From an uncultured Cellvibrio sp. (GTDB lineage Bacteria > Pseudomonadota > Gammaproteobacteria > Pseudomonadales > Cellvibrionaceae): 64,000 nucleotides of DNA. The stretch spans positions 62,001-126,000 of the forward strand of contig CAMLKG010000008.1 in assembly GCA_946480695.1 (NCBI GenBank). Reading direction: 5' to 3'. The position numbers and the translations under genes were made by a program. The notes beneath the pieces were generated by a model. The model was not told the DNA's origin. It saw only the letters and a list, made by a program, of their open reading frames with translations, and searched no databases. Below, piece by piece: positions 17,501 to 26,186 of this stretch (position 1 is its first letter; each line of letters begins with the position of its first letter).

Positions 17501-18970
17501 CTATTGCGCTTGTAAACTAAACATTTGGTTGGTGCTATTCGCTGTACATTGCCATTGATATAAATTGGCGCCATCGCCGGTGGCCGCAGCGGCAATATCC
17601 AAACATTTTTCGCTATTGCGGTTCACTATGCGATAGCGACCTGATCCGGCGGCTTGAAAACGGAATTGCTGGTTATGCGAGCCGGCAAAACCCCAGAGCA
17701 TTAAATTGGCACCATTGGCTACGGAAAAGGAATCAACATCGAACGCTTTGTCAGCCGCGTTAACCGGGGAGATACGATGCCATACATCGTCAATACGCGT
17801 GACAATAAATTTCTGGCAATTGTTATTCAACCAACTCCATTGGCGCAGGTTGGTGCCGTTTGCCACACCGCAATTTTCCACATCCAGTGATTTGCCGCTG
17901 TGAACCGGTGTAATCCGGTAGGTGCCGGTGATGCGTGCATTGTTATCGGTTTTAACCGGGAAATTGCGATTGAAAACCGGCCAGCCGTTGGAGAATGTCA
18001 TTTGCAATAAATCCAGGCGTGCAGGCCAGCCCGTTGATGTAGTGCCGTCGTAATAATGGATGCTTGCGAGATGCTGGCCATTGTTATAGAAGTAACCGAA
18101 GTGGCCGGAGCCAATGTAATTGCCATCGGAAATCAACACGGTGCTGCCGCCATAGTTCCACAAATTTTTGCCGTTCTTGTCTAAAAACGGCCCCGTAGGG
18201 CTGGCGGAGCGACCGGTTACTATGTAGTAATCACTTTGGTTGCCCTGGCAGCACTCGCCCAGGTTCACAAACATGTAGTAATAGCCGTTAATGTATTTTA
18301 CTTGCGCCGCTTCAAATTCATGCCATGCGTAGTTGTTGCCAACCACCGGGTAGCGCGTAGTGTTCATTAGCAAACCGGTGTTGGGATTTATTTGGCGAAC
18401 AAAAATACCGGCATAGTGAGAGCCGTAAACCATCCACACATTGTTTTGCGCATCGCGGTATAGCCCCGCATCTATCGCGTTGACCGGTTGTCCATTCAAG
18501 TTGCCTTCATCGACCGTTGATACGACCATGCCCAGGTCTTGCCAATTGGGATTGTTCAGGGAATTGGTTACCATCACACCAATCGCTGAACGCATTCCGG
18601 AGGTTGCGGAAAATGCCGAGTAATACAAATAAAACTTGCCATTCATTTCAATCACATCCGGCGCCCAGAAATTACCGTCAAACCCCGGTACCTTATTGTT
18701 GATCCAGGCGGGGTAGGTATTCGCCGGTATTGGCGAAGGGCCGCGTTTCCAGTTAACCAAATCTGTGGAATAAAGCGCGTTTATCGGAAAATTATTGGCG
18801 CCGCCGCCGGTGCCGAATGTCCAATAGGTATTTCCGTCCTTCACAATAGTTGAAGGATCATGAATATCCGTAGTGCCGGAGAGGGTGATGGCAGATGCGT
18901 GTATCCCGATCAACAGCATCATTGAGATGGCGGGAATTTTTTTAAAAAAATGAATGATTAACTGATACAT
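17501..18970 (-). CDS. Secreted GH43 endo-1,5-alpha-L-arabinanase with ricin-type lectin domain (second copy)
   Basis: 489 residues. Signal peptide ending HASA, GH43 domain to about 340, then three ricin-like repeats (NCQKF, NQQF, NQMF). It parallels the 9196-10560 enzyme in plan and in motifs: DIHDPST (base Asp), NAIDAGLYRD (modulating Asp kept, but Ala replaces the usual Pro), HEFEAAQ (acid Glu), GECCQGNQSDYY and GSGHFG. Divergence in the loops, especially ANNFPIN and VDEGNLNGQ, suggests different chain preference rather than a recent duplication. It lies 129 bases downstream of the first TonB receptor gene on the same strand. AAGGA precedes the start. Confidence 0.88.
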   Translation of the reverse strand: MYQLIIHFFKKIPAISMMLLIGIHASAITLSGTTDIHDPSTIVKDGNTYWTFGTGGGANNFPINALYSTDLVNWKRGPSPIPANTYPAWINNKVPGFDGNFWAPDVIEMNGKFYLYYSAFSATSGMRSAIGVMVTNSLNNPNWQDLGMVVSTVDEGNLNGQPVNAIDAGLYRDAQNNVWMVYGSHYAGIFVRQINPNTGLLMNTTRYPVVGNNYAWHEFEAAQVKYINGYYYMFVNLGECCQGNQSDYYIVTGRSASPTGPFLDKNGKNLWNYGGSTVLISDGNYIGSGHFGYFYNNGQHLASIHYYDGTTSTGWPARLDLLQMTFSNGWPVFNRNFPVKTDNNARITGTYRITPVHSGKSLDVENCGVANGTNLRQWSWLNNNCQKFIVTRIDDVWHRISPVNAADKAFDVDSFSVANGANLMLWGFAGSHNQQFRFQAAGSGRYRIVNRNSEKCLDIAAAATGDGANLYQWQCTANSTNQMFSLQAQ

Positions 18971-19055
18971 AAGAAGGTCCTTGATTATTAATTATCGTAA
19001 TGGGACATTGCGAGCTGATGCCAGGAAACTTACATACGGCGTCCCTGTGAATATA

Positions 19056-19090
19056 ATTCCGGAAGCGCACTGCGCTTCCGGAATATTTTT
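19056..19090. terminator. Strong hairpin between the TonB receptor and endo-arabinanase genes
   Basis: ATTCCGGAAGCGC, loop ACT, GCGCTTCCGGAAT: perfect 13-bp stem. The T-run (TTTTTT) is on the plus strand, although both neighbouring genes are on the minus strand, where only AT-rich sequence follows. It may lower read-through into the downstream enzyme gene. Confidence 0.55.
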
Positions 19091-19099
19091 TGCGATGGC

Positions 19100-21886
19100 T
19101 TAGAAATTCAAACGTGCACCCAAGGCAAAGGTACGGCTGTAGAGGGACGAACCGAAGTTGTTGGTAGTGGAACCATTTTCACCGTAATAGCTTTGGTAAA
19201 TTTCTTCCGTCAGGTTGGTGCCATCAAATGTTAAAGACAGGTTGTCATTAACTTGATAACTGATCTGCAAATCCATACTAGACTCCGGTTTCCTCCAGAT
19301 TTCCAATGGGTTTGCAAATTGGGCAGCCTCATAGTTGTTAAGGAATGCACTGCGCCACGCGTAAGATAAACGCATACCCAACTTATCTTTGTCATATGCC
19401 AGCACAACGCTGTATGACTCGTCGGAGACGCCGAACAAATCGGTTTCCTTGGAGCCGGTAATTTCACCCACACTGTTGGTAATCGGGGTAGTTTGCGAAG
19501 AATCCAATGCGGTGTAACTTGCCTGGATCCCGAAACCGTCCAGAACCGCAGGCAGGTTGTCCGGGAACCACACGACCCCCAGTTCCAATCCACTCAAGTC
19601 ACCGTTAGACGCATTGTAAGGTTGGCTAAGCACATAAGTGCCCATTTCACCGGTTGGGGTTTCGTGCTGGACCTGGCGACGGAAGTCAATAACAAAACCG
19701 TCGATTTCGCGCTTGAACAAGGTGCCGTAAATCGAACTGGCGTCAGCAAAATACCATTCCAGGGAGAAATCGTAGTTTTTGGATTCGGTGGGTTTCAAAT
19801 CCGGGTTACCGCCACTTGCTGTGCCATAACCAATCCCGGTTACATCCTCGTTGTAAATAATTTGCGAATTCAACGAAGCGAAATTGGGACGACGCAAGGT
19901 TTCGGTATAGGCTAAACGCGCATACAAATCATCGGTCAAGCCATAGCGCAAAGACAAACTGGGCAACACTTTGGAGGTATCCGCTGAGTCGCTGTATACC
20001 GTCCGCGCGGCCGAACTGGTGTCGGTAAAATCCATATCCGTTTCGGAACCGGTGTAACGCAGGCCGATTTCACCATCCAACGTCCTTCCCGCCAATTCAG
20101 TTTCGTATTGGGTGGTTACATAGGCGGAAGTGGTTAACTCGTCGATGCTGAAGCTTTCCACCAAATCCAGTTTTTCCAGGTTATATGCAGTCCTGAATTC
20201 GCCGGCGTTAGCGCGAATATAGTGACCATTAGCCACTGCCCAAGTAGTGGGAATATCGGCGTTGCCGTCAAAGAAGCCGTGGTTGATATAGGCAAGCTCG
20301 GCAGTGATAGGAATAGCATTGTTGAACGCTTCCTGGCGACTGAGGGCCTCTGAGGCGCCGCGCTGGTCTACCCGCACACCAAATTTGATATTTTTAAACA
20401 AGCCGGCATCCAGGTTATAGGTTGCATCGGTGGTAAAGGTTACCGCGTCACCTTCATTTTTATTGGCGTTGTCGTACAACTGCGCCGTGCGCCAGTTGGC
20501 AACATCGGCCACGTCCGCTTCGTTGAGCGGGGTTGCGGGGTTGTCGATGAAGCTAAACGCAGGAATACCGCCACCCGCATTGAAATCCACATTCAGGCCA
20601 TAACGCGCATTTTCAAAACGCATTGCAAAGAAATCGGATTGGAAACGGCTTTCCTGGTAAACCACTTCGGATTTCACATTAAACGCGTCGGAAATATCCC
20701 AGTCGCCACCCAAGGCATAAACATAGCTGTCAGTCTTGCCAGTGGTCAGGTCGCCACTGGTGAATGACCAATTGTCCCGCACACTGCGGGACTTAACGAT
20801 ATTGGTCCCCTCAAACAATACGATATTGGCATCTTGCGCGGCAGTCGGGCTATTGGCATAGGAACCCCACCAGTCTGCAAAGGTAAATAACAACGAATTA
20901 AAGGATTCATTGCGATAGCCGTTGTAGAAGGTTTCAAAGGTGTATTCGGAACTGTCGTTAGGTGCAAATTGCAACGAAATATTTGCCGCCGGACGTTCGC
21001 GCTTACCGGTAAAGTCGCTGGAGAAAATGGCATCGCGACCCAGGATGTATTCCATCTCCTCACCATTAACGGTCAAGGTGGAACCCGGTGCAGTCGGCAA
21101 GCCATTTAACAATCCCGGGGTCCAGATAGGGTTTTCGCTTACACCAGCGTGATCCAAAAATACCCGCTCATAAGCAGTAAAGGGGGCAACCGGATTATCA
21201 GTGGCAAATGGCACCATGGCACCGGCTGTTACGCTTTGGTCACGGTAATTGGTACGCGCGTAGGATAGGTTAACCAGGGCGCCAAATTCGCCTGAACCCG
21301 TTTCCCAGCGATTGCTTGCCAATGCGCTCAGGTTAGGGTCGGTTTTGTCGGCTTGCTCCTGGTTGATAGCGCGCGCAGCTATTACTACTTTGCTGCCGTC
21401 AAAATCAAACGGGCGTTGGGTTTTGATATCAACCGACCCGGCGATGCCGTTTTCAATTTGGGAGGCGGAACGGGTTTTATAAACATCCACCTGCTTAATC
21501 AGGCTTGCGGGTACATCTTGCAAGGCCACGGAAAGGCCGGATGCTGTGAAAATATTACGGCCATTAACCGTGGTATTAATGTCGGTCAAACCGCGGATGG
21601 AAATACCGGAGGTTTCACCCGAGCCACGGTTAGTGACTTGTACGCCGGTAACGCGCTGCAAGGCTTCAACAACATTGTTATCAGGAAACTTACCGATGTC
21701 TTCAGCAACAATGGCATCGACGATTTGCGTGTTATCGCGCTTTACATCCAACGCTTGTTGCAAGCTGCCGCGAATACCGGTGACGACGATTTCTTCGACC
21801 TGGTCTCCCTGCGCAAATACCGGTAAGGAAGCACCAAAAGCCGCAGCCATAGCCACAGCAATACTGAGTGTTTTTTTCTGGAACAT
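19100..21886 (-). CDS. TonB-dependent outer-membrane receptor, carbohydrate type
   Basis: 928 residues: signal peptide (MFQKKTLSIAVAMAAAFGASLPVFAQ), Ton box region EEIVVTGIRGS, plug domain (about 40-170, EDIGKFPDNNVVEALQRVTGVQV) and a 22-strand barrel ending in aromatic ALGARLNF. This is the TIGR01782-like receptor group common in plant-polymer degraders, which works without a SusD partner. Substrate is inferred from the locus as arabino-oligosaccharides. The second receptor at 26187 is a clear paralogue, with near-identical plug sequences but different barrels. Start at 21886 has GGGAG upstream. A promoter with an operator box lies 180-220 bases upstream. Confidence 0.93.
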   Translation of the reverse strand: MFQKKTLSIAVAMAAAFGASLPVFAQGDQVEEIVVTGIRGSLQQALDVKRDNTQIVDAIVAEDIGKFPDNNVVEALQRVTGVQVTNRGSGETSGISIRGLTDINTTVNGRNIFTASGLSVALQDVPASLIKQVDVYKTRSASQIENGIAGSVDIKTQRPFDFDGSKVVIAARAINQEQADKTDPNLSALASNRWETGSGEFGALVNLSYARTNYRDQSVTAGAMVPFATDNPVAPFTAYERVFLDHAGVSENPIWTPGLLNGLPTAPGSTLTVNGEEMEYILGRDAIFSSDFTGKRERPAANISLQFAPNDSSEYTFETFYNGYRNESFNSLLFTFADWWGSYANSPTAAQDANIVLFEGTNIVKSRSVRDNWSFTSGDLTTGKTDSYVYALGGDWDISDAFNVKSEVVYQESRFQSDFFAMRFENARYGLNVDFNAGGGIPAFSFIDNPATPLNEADVADVANWRTAQLYDNANKNEGDAVTFTTDATYNLDAGLFKNIKFGVRVDQRGASEALSRQEAFNNAIPITAELAYINHGFFDGNADIPTTWAVANGHYIRANAGEFRTAYNLEKLDLVESFSIDELTTSAYVTTQYETELAGRTLDGEIGLRYTGSETDMDFTDTSSAARTVYSDSADTSKVLPSLSLRYGLTDDLYARLAYTETLRRPNFASLNSQIIYNEDVTGIGYGTASGGNPDLKPTESKNYDFSLEWYFADASSIYGTLFKREIDGFVIDFRRQVQHETPTGEMGTYVLSQPYNASNGDLSGLELGVVWFPDNLPAVLDGFGIQASYTALDSSQTTPITNSVGEITGSKETDLFGVSDESYSVVLAYDKDKLGMRLSYAWRSAFLNNYEAAQFANPLEIWRKPESSMDLQISYQVNDNLSLTFDGTNLTEEIYQSYYGENGSTTNNFGSSLYSRTFALGARLNF

Positions 21887-22061
21887 ATGTATCTCCCGTG
21901 AGCGATAGCGCCTTGCGGTAAAAACCTTGACACCTATCGTTATTATCAAACTCGTGCGTTTTATTTTGTCTTATTAATGCCAGCTTTTATAAAGGTCTCG
22001 CCTTTTCTATTGGCCAATGGATGTCGTTATCAGGAGGACTCTCAGCCAACCATTAAGACAT

Positions 22062-22105
22062 ATTGTAAGACAATTTATCCTAGTCTTCTTACACCGCTCC
22101 GTCAA
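22062..22105 (-). promoter_or_regulatory. Promoter and operator of the first TonB receptor
   Basis: On the minus strand: -35 TTGACG (22105-22100), 17-base spacer, -10 TAGGAT (22082-22077), then ATTGTCTTACAAT (22074-22062), a perfect FadR-type TnGTnnnACnA box located at the expected transcription start. A second half-site, TTGTCTTAT, lies at about 21966-21974 read on the plus strand. Confidence 0.6.
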
Positions 22106-22194
22106 CAGTAAACAATCGTTTACTTATAAATAATAAAACGGCGTAAATTGGCCGATGGCCAAATCCTTGGGCGCAAGTTCTCCTGGGGAACCAT

Positions 22195-22231
22195 AAAAAA
22201 AAACCGCTACAGCAAAAGTGCTATAGCGGTT
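22195..22231 (-). terminator. Strong rho-independent terminator
   Basis: AACCGCTAtAGCA and TGCTgTAGCGGTT on the minus strand pair with one mismatch around CTTT, followed by TTTTTTTTT. It ends transcription from the LamG GH43 gene or from the candidate small RNA. Confidence 0.9.
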
Positions 22232-22344
22232 AAAGACTGGTGTTAACAAACAGCGTTACACCATCCAACGACAAAGGGTAACCTGACAAAACAAACAGAG
22301 ACTCTCATGAGTTAGAGGCCAGGCATTGGGAAAGCCTGACACCT
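22195..22344 (-). ncRNA. Candidate structured small RNA between the LamG GH43 and TonB receptor genes
   Basis: No reading frame is apparent. On the minus strand a possible promoter is TGTACA (22380-22375), 18 bases, TATACT (22356-22351). The predicted RNA of about 150 bases contains AGGC/GCCT, CTCT/AGAG and GGTGT/ACACC stems, and ends in a 13-bp stem with one mismatch (22231-22202) followed by nine T. It could also be only the long 3' untranslated end of the upstream GH43 mRNA. The call rests on promoter-like sequence and the terminator alone. Confidence 0.35.
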
Positions 22345-22488
22345 ATTTGTAGTATAATATTTTAATACTCTTAATGTACAGTTATTTTTTCATGCCAAGG
22401 CAACAGGCCCAAATCACCCGGAACTGGTGCCCATCCCTTGGGCAAATAAAGCGTTACCGATGAACTACCAAGGAGGCAACCAAGGGTA

Positions 22489-25400
22489 TTAATCCACTTT
22501 ACCTTCCGCATGAATGATCATGACATCATCAGCGGAAAGCACTTCGTCATAAATTTTCAGTTCATCAATGGTGCCGTTATAAGGGCTGTCCCAATAGTTA
22601 ACACCCAGTGCGAAATGGGTATCCCCGGCAGGTGTAAATACATCCGGGAAGCCCGCCATCGACGAGGCCGGCATACCATTGAGGTAGGTGGTGAGCTTGC
22701 CGCCATCCACCGTCATCACCAGGTGGCTCCATTGTGCCGTGGGGATTTTTGCATTGAAGGTGCCGTCATACCATGCGGTGCCTGACCAGAGCATAGTGTT
22801 TTGCGCATCACCCGGGCCGCGGGGCACCACGCTGATCCAGCTGCTATCGGTTGCCCAGCCGAAGAAAGCCGGTGTGTATTGGGTTCCTGCCGCCAAATTC
22901 AGCCAGAGCGAGATGCTGTAACTGTGGTCGTTAATCAGGTTGTCCGGCAGCACAACACCGGAGCGACCGTCCAGTACCAGTGCCTTACCCACAACCCCAT
23001 CAATATAGCTGACCTGCCCCCCTGCCTCATTGACCCGGGCTCCCACCACCACACCGGGCGCAACGGCATGGTTTGCCTCATCCAGGTTTTCCTCGAAGGA
23101 GAAGGCGGCGAGCGGTAATGGCGGCGCCTTGGACTTCACCGTGGCGATAAATTCCCGGGTATCCGTCAAACCACCGTAACTGATAGTAGCCACCAGGGTT
23201 ACTTGCGCATCCGGTTCCGTGGCGCCCGGCTGGGTTACCACACCGATATCGCTAATAACCGCCGGCTGTGCCGATTTCCAACTCACCGAGGTGGTGTAGG
23301 GGCCGGCAAGGGGTAGATCCAGGTCATCTTTGAGCGCGGAAATGTCGCCGAGGCCCAAGGCTTCTTTCGCTAATGCCAGGACTTCCGCAGGCGGCTTGGT
23401 GCCTGGGTCAAGCACACTGGCGTCTTCAGGTGTCAACACACGGTTATAGATTTTCAGGTCGTCAATCAAACCATTGAAGGGGATATCCCAATAATTGACG
23501 CCCAGCGCAAAAATCCCCTGCGCAGTGGAGAAAAGGTCACCTACATTTTGGCCGGTATGTTTTTTCTCGCCATTGATGTAGACATTGGCTTCACCTTTAT
23601 TGATGGAGAAGACTACATGGCTCCACTCCCCCTGGGGAATGAGCATACCGGTAATACCGTCATACCATTGCGGTACCCGGCCCCATAACATGGTGCCGCC
23701 ATTCCAGCCCTGGGGAACCAGGCTCAGCCATTGTTCAGTATCCACTGCCCCGAAGAAGGCGGTGGTGAAACCTGTTAATACCTCGGGCCTGATCCAGAAT
23801 GAGACTGTATATTCGTAATTCGATACCAAACCATTGGGCAGGAGCACGCCGTTAGTTCCGTCCAGGCTCAGCGCTTGCCCGTCCCATCCCGCCGCATAGG
23901 CGACACTGCCGGTGTTGGTAATGCGATCCCCTGTGGGTGTGCCTGCGGCAAAGGCGCCGTTGGCATCCGCCAGGTCGCCTTCAAATTTGTATTGGGCCGT
24001 TGCCGGTACTACCCGCAACGCCAGAACCTTGACCACCAACGTCTTGGTGTAGGTTTGGCCGCGCAGGTCCATGGTGGCGGTCAAGGTCAGGGTCTGGTCC
24101 CCCGCCTCGGCCCCGGGGCGGTTAACTTTCGCCACCCCGGTTTGCAAACCGGTTTTCTTGTCCGTTTTAAAGTTGATGACAGCCGGATTACTACTGGACC
24201 AGGTGATACGGGTTGCGCGAGTCCCGCGCAGGGGCACGGTTAGCTGGGAATCGGTAATTTCCGCCGGGAGTGTGATCGCCTCATCAATAGCGCTGAATAC
24301 CTGCGCCGTGGTGCGCTTTTCCAATTGCGCCCCCCAGGCAGCCGCCCCCTTGGACGAAAGCGCAGTAAATGTGGGTACCAGTTTCCTGGCCGCATTATCC
24401 CATTGCCAGGCCATAACCCCTTCATAGGTATCACTGCCCAATACCAGGGTAATGCGCTTATTGTCGCCCTCCGACAGGCGGTAATAGCCGCTAACCTCAC
24501 CAGTAATAGTGCGATCTTCATTTAAGGTAATGTAAACAGAATTGTGACCGGTGGTGTTGGAATCCAGTTCGTGGTTGATAAACCGGTAATCGCCAACCAA
24601 ATCTATCGCATCGACAACATTCATCCCTTCAATGGGCACATAGCGCTGCGGTGAAGCCACGAACCAGTTATCGGCATTTAAAAATAATTCGTGCACTCGC
24701 ACCGAGTGCTCCTCTCCGCGATTGGGAAAGCGCGTATGGGTTACCAAAAAATATTTTTTGGTATTCGCGTCGTAGTACACCGAATTATGCCCGGGTGACA
24801 GGTATCCCCACCCCTCGGCCACATCGCCCGTTTCCGATACGAAATTAAAGCCCCCCATGAGCTTGACGCCGTACTTGCTGAGGGTATCGGTATTATTCCT
24901 GGCATTGAGCATGTCGTTACCCGCGGCATCCAGGTATGGGCCGGCAGGATTCCTGGAACGGGACACGCGGATATTGTAACCATCCGCGGCCGCAAAGCCG
25001 GCAATGGAATTGAACATATAGTAATAATCACTTTCCGGGCTGTAGGTTATCCAGGTGCCCTCAATCGCGGCAAAACCACCGCCCGCCAAGTGGGTACCAT
25101 AGCCCTGGCCAGCCTTGGGCTTAGCGGTACCTTCATCCAGTTCGAGGATATAAATCCCCCCGAAGTAGGAGCCGTAGACCATCCATAATTTGCCTTCCTT
25201 GTCGTAAAACACATGGGGGTCAATGACATTGGGATGGACTGCACCATCGTATGCGCCCACCCCCTCCGGTCCCTTACCGGCGGCGATTTCTGCTGCGTTC
25301 ATACCGGAACGGAGGAAGACGCCCAGGTCCGCATATGGGCCTTCAATATTGTCCGCAACGGCCACGCCAATATAAGACCGGGGGGCATCGCAGTTACCCG

Positions 25401-25836
25401 TCGCCGGATTGGTGCAATGGTTGTAATAGAAGTAATACTTCCCATCGTTTAAATGGATGACATCGGCAGCCCAGGAACCCTGGTAACCACCGACCCAATC
25501 AATACCCTCAGCGATTTGCGAACTGAAGGTATTAAAGAGCGGATTGGCATCATCCACACCTTCGGCAACCCGGGTCCACCCCATCAGATCGGTCGATTTC
25601 GCAACGGATAAATGGGAACCGAATATATAAAAAGCCCCATTGGCCTTGATAATGGACGGGTCATGGACCGCCATATCATTGAATGCAATTGCATCGGCAT
25701 TGGCGGTGGGATCAGCCACCGTCACATTGTCAGGTACAGTGTTAGCCGGTAGCTCACCTTTACCACCCGAACCGCCACCGCAGCCGGCGAGCATCAGGAC
25801 GCTAATGAGCGCCGGGGCTAAATGCTGGAATTTCAT
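22489..25836 (-). CDS. Multidomain GH43 arabinanase lipoprotein with Ig-like and LamG domains
   Basis: 1115 residues. Lipoprotein signal with LMLAGC (Cys19) and a glycine-rich spacer. GH43 propeller at about 45-400 with MAVHDPSII (base Asp), NVIDPHVFYD (modulating Asp), AAIEGTW (acid Glu) and LSPGHNSV, close to the large Abn2-type endo-arabinanases. Next a beta-sandwich (about 410-515, as follows the catalytic domain in Abn2), an atrophied Ig-like module, a LamG jelly-roll (about 610-800), a second Ig-like module and a second LamG (about 905-1110). The two LamG modules share NYWD and GVVLP(D/N)(N/G)L-type motifs and probably bind polysaccharide. The protein is likely displayed on the outer membrane to attack long arabinan. 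Confidence 0.88.
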   Translation of the reverse strand: MKFQHLAPALISVLMLAGCGGGSGGKGELPANTVPDNVTVADPTANADAIAFNDMAVHDPSIIKANGAFYIFGSHLSVAKSTDLMGWTRVAEGVDDANPLFNTFSSQIAEGIDWVGGYQGSWAADVIHLNDGKYYFYYNHCTNPATGNCDAPRSYIGVAVADNIEGPYADLGVFLRSGMNAAEIAAGKGPEGVGAYDGAVHPNVIDPHVFYDKEGKLWMVYGSYFGGIYILELDEGTAKPKAGQGYGTHLAGGGFAAIEGTWITYSPESDYYYMFNSIAGFAAADGYNIRVSRSRNPAGPYLDAAGNDMLNARNNTDTLSKYGVKLMGGFNFVSETGDVAEGWGYLSPGHNSVYYDANTKKYFLVTHTRFPNRGEEHSVRVHELFLNADNWFVASPQRYVPIEGMNVVDAIDLVGDYRFINHELDSNTTGHNSVYITLNEDRTITGEVSGYYRLSEGDNKRITLVLGSDTYEGVMAWQWDNAARKLVPTFTALSSKGAAAWGAQLEKRTTAQVFSAIDEAITLPAEITDSQLTVPLRGTRATRITWSSSNPAVINFKTDKKTGLQTGVAKVNRPGAEAGDQTLTLTATMDLRGQTYTKTLVVKVLALRVVPATAQYKFEGDLADANGAFAAGTPTGDRITNTGSVAYAAGWDGQALSLDGTNGVLLPNGLVSNYEYTVSFWIRPEVLTGFTTAFFGAVDTEQWLSLVPQGWNGGTMLWGRVPQWYDGITGMLIPQGEWSHVVFSINKGEANVYINGEKKHTGQNVGDLFSTAQGIFALGVNYWDIPFNGLIDDLKIYNRVLTPEDASVLDPGTKPPAEVLALAKEALGLGDISALKDDLDLPLAGPYTTSVSWKSAQPAVISDIGVVTQPGATEPDAQVTLVATISYGGLTDTREFIATVKSKAPPLPLAAFSFEENLDEANHAVAPGVVVGARVNEAGGQVSYIDGVVGKALVLDGRSGVVLPDNLINDHSYSISLWLNLAAGTQYTPAFFGWATDSSWISVVPRGPGDAQNTMLWSGTAWYDGTFNAKIPTAQWSHLVMTVDGGKLTTYLNGMPASSMAGFPDVFTPAGDTHFALGVNYWDSPYNGTIDELKIYDEVLSADDVMIIHAEGKVD

Positions 25837-25931
25837 CGTGTGTAAACCTCTCGCGTAGTTATTACTTATTCGGATGGCCTATTGGTATTTTGTCTCCTTT
25901 CCCTGGGCATTGATCGTCGCATATCACATAT

Positions 25932-25967
25932 ATGTCATACAATAATATTTTGATTTGATAGTGTCAC
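25932..25967 (-). promoter_or_regulatory. Promoter and operator of the LamG GH43 gene
   Basis: On the minus strand: GTGACA (25967-25962), 17-base spacer, TATTGT (25944-25939), overlapped by TTGTATGACAT (25942-25932), which fits TnGTnnnACnA except the last base. It lies about 100 bases before the GH43 start, in the 350-base region shared with the divergent receptor gene. Confidence 0.55.
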
Positions 25968-26047
25968 GTTCTTTTTATCTGGACGCAGAGGCCGGTTTAC
26001 CGCCAAAACGTCGCATTAATAAACATTTTCCAAGCCATTTTCATTTA

Positions 26048-26081
26048 TTGACAGCAAAATAATCATACAATAGTATTGTAT
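26048..26081 (+). promoter_or_regulatory. Sigma-70 promoter with overlapping palindromic operator, second TonB receptor
   Basis: TTGACA (26048-26053), a 17-base spacer and TAGTAT (26071-26076) form a near-consensus promoter. ATACAATA-G-TATTGTAT, a perfect 17-base palindrome (26065-26081), covers the -10. The half-site TTGTAT is shared with the araB and LamG GH43 promoters. Repression by steric block is the natural reading. Confidence 0.7.
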
Positions 26082-26186
26082 TTTAATGATAAATATAAAC
26101 CATCCTTGTTGACCGGGGGAAAATTGCCCATCACTCGCTATAAGTACAGTCGGGACACAAGGCACCTATCAAACGGGAGACAACCC

